Shown piece by piece: positions 5,494-5,497 of a DNA stretch of 5,497 bases. Below the pieces are notes generated by a model. The model did not search any database. It had not been told where the DNA came from and was given only the letters and a program-made list of their open reading frames with translations. Both the position numbers and the translations under genes were made by a program. The first letter of the stretch is position 1, and every line of letters starts with the position of its first letter. The DNA is taken from NCBI GenBank assembly GCA_003497225.1, contig DNJQ01000036.1, forward strand, positions 1 to 5,497. The letters run 5' to 3'. This DNA is from Bacillota bacterium (GTDB lineage Bacteria; Bacillota_I; Bacilli_A; RFN20; CAG-288).

Positions 5494-5497
5494 TTAT

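Overview
The window is AT-rich chromosomal DNA from a low-GC Gram-positive bacterium. The likely source is a Mollicutes/Erysipelotrichia-like or RF39-type member of the Bacilli, but this is inferred from composition and gene style and cannot be proved here. Supporting signs are purine-rich Shine-Dalgarno sequences (a perfect AGGAGG at 5471-5476), two large lipoproteins with Ser/Thr/Pro-rich or Ig-like architecture, and Lys-rich proteins. All Trp codons I checked in the five genes are TGG. One gene ends in TGA exactly where its family is expected to end, so the standard bacterial code (TGA = stop) fits better than the Mycoplasma code.

Layout: (1) 24-827, minus strand, a GufA/ZupT-type ZIP-family metal transporter. 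(2) 828-966, a divergent intergenic region with a promoter candidate and a perfect 8-bp inverted repeat placed like an operator. (3) 967-2715, plus strand, a 582-residue lipoprotein with about four Ig-like/DUF5011-like repeats and an unusual cationic, aromatic amphipathic C-terminal tail. (4) 2725-2752, a transcription terminator hairpin, followed at once by an extended -10 promoter candidate. (5) 2773-3300, plus strand, a DUF5662 protein with an HD-like His/Asp pattern. It appears to have no Shine-Dalgarno sequence and may be leaderless. (6) 3294-5036, minus strand, a 580-residue lipoprotein with a Ser/Thr/Pro linker, an atrophied bacterial Ig domain and a C-terminal beta-rich domain. It converges on and overlaps the DUF5662 gene by 7 bp. 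(7) 5036-5461, minus strand, a small Lys/Glu-rich protein ending in a DUF2188 domain. It is joined to the lipoprotein gene by a TAATG stop/start overlap, so the two form an operon read from a promoter at the right edge.

The genes do not form one recognisable pathway. The theme is the cell envelope: one metal importer and two surface lipoproteins, plus two small cytoplasmic proteins of unknown function. I see no RNA gene, CRISPR array, insertion sequence, phage gene or attachment site. I do not see a convincing new multi-gene system. The items most worth following are the amphipathic tail of the first lipoprotein, the HD-like DUF5662 protein with its possible leaderless start, the operator-like palindrome, and the coupled DUF2188/lipoprotein pair. 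All family assignments are from recognition of sequence patterns, without database searches.
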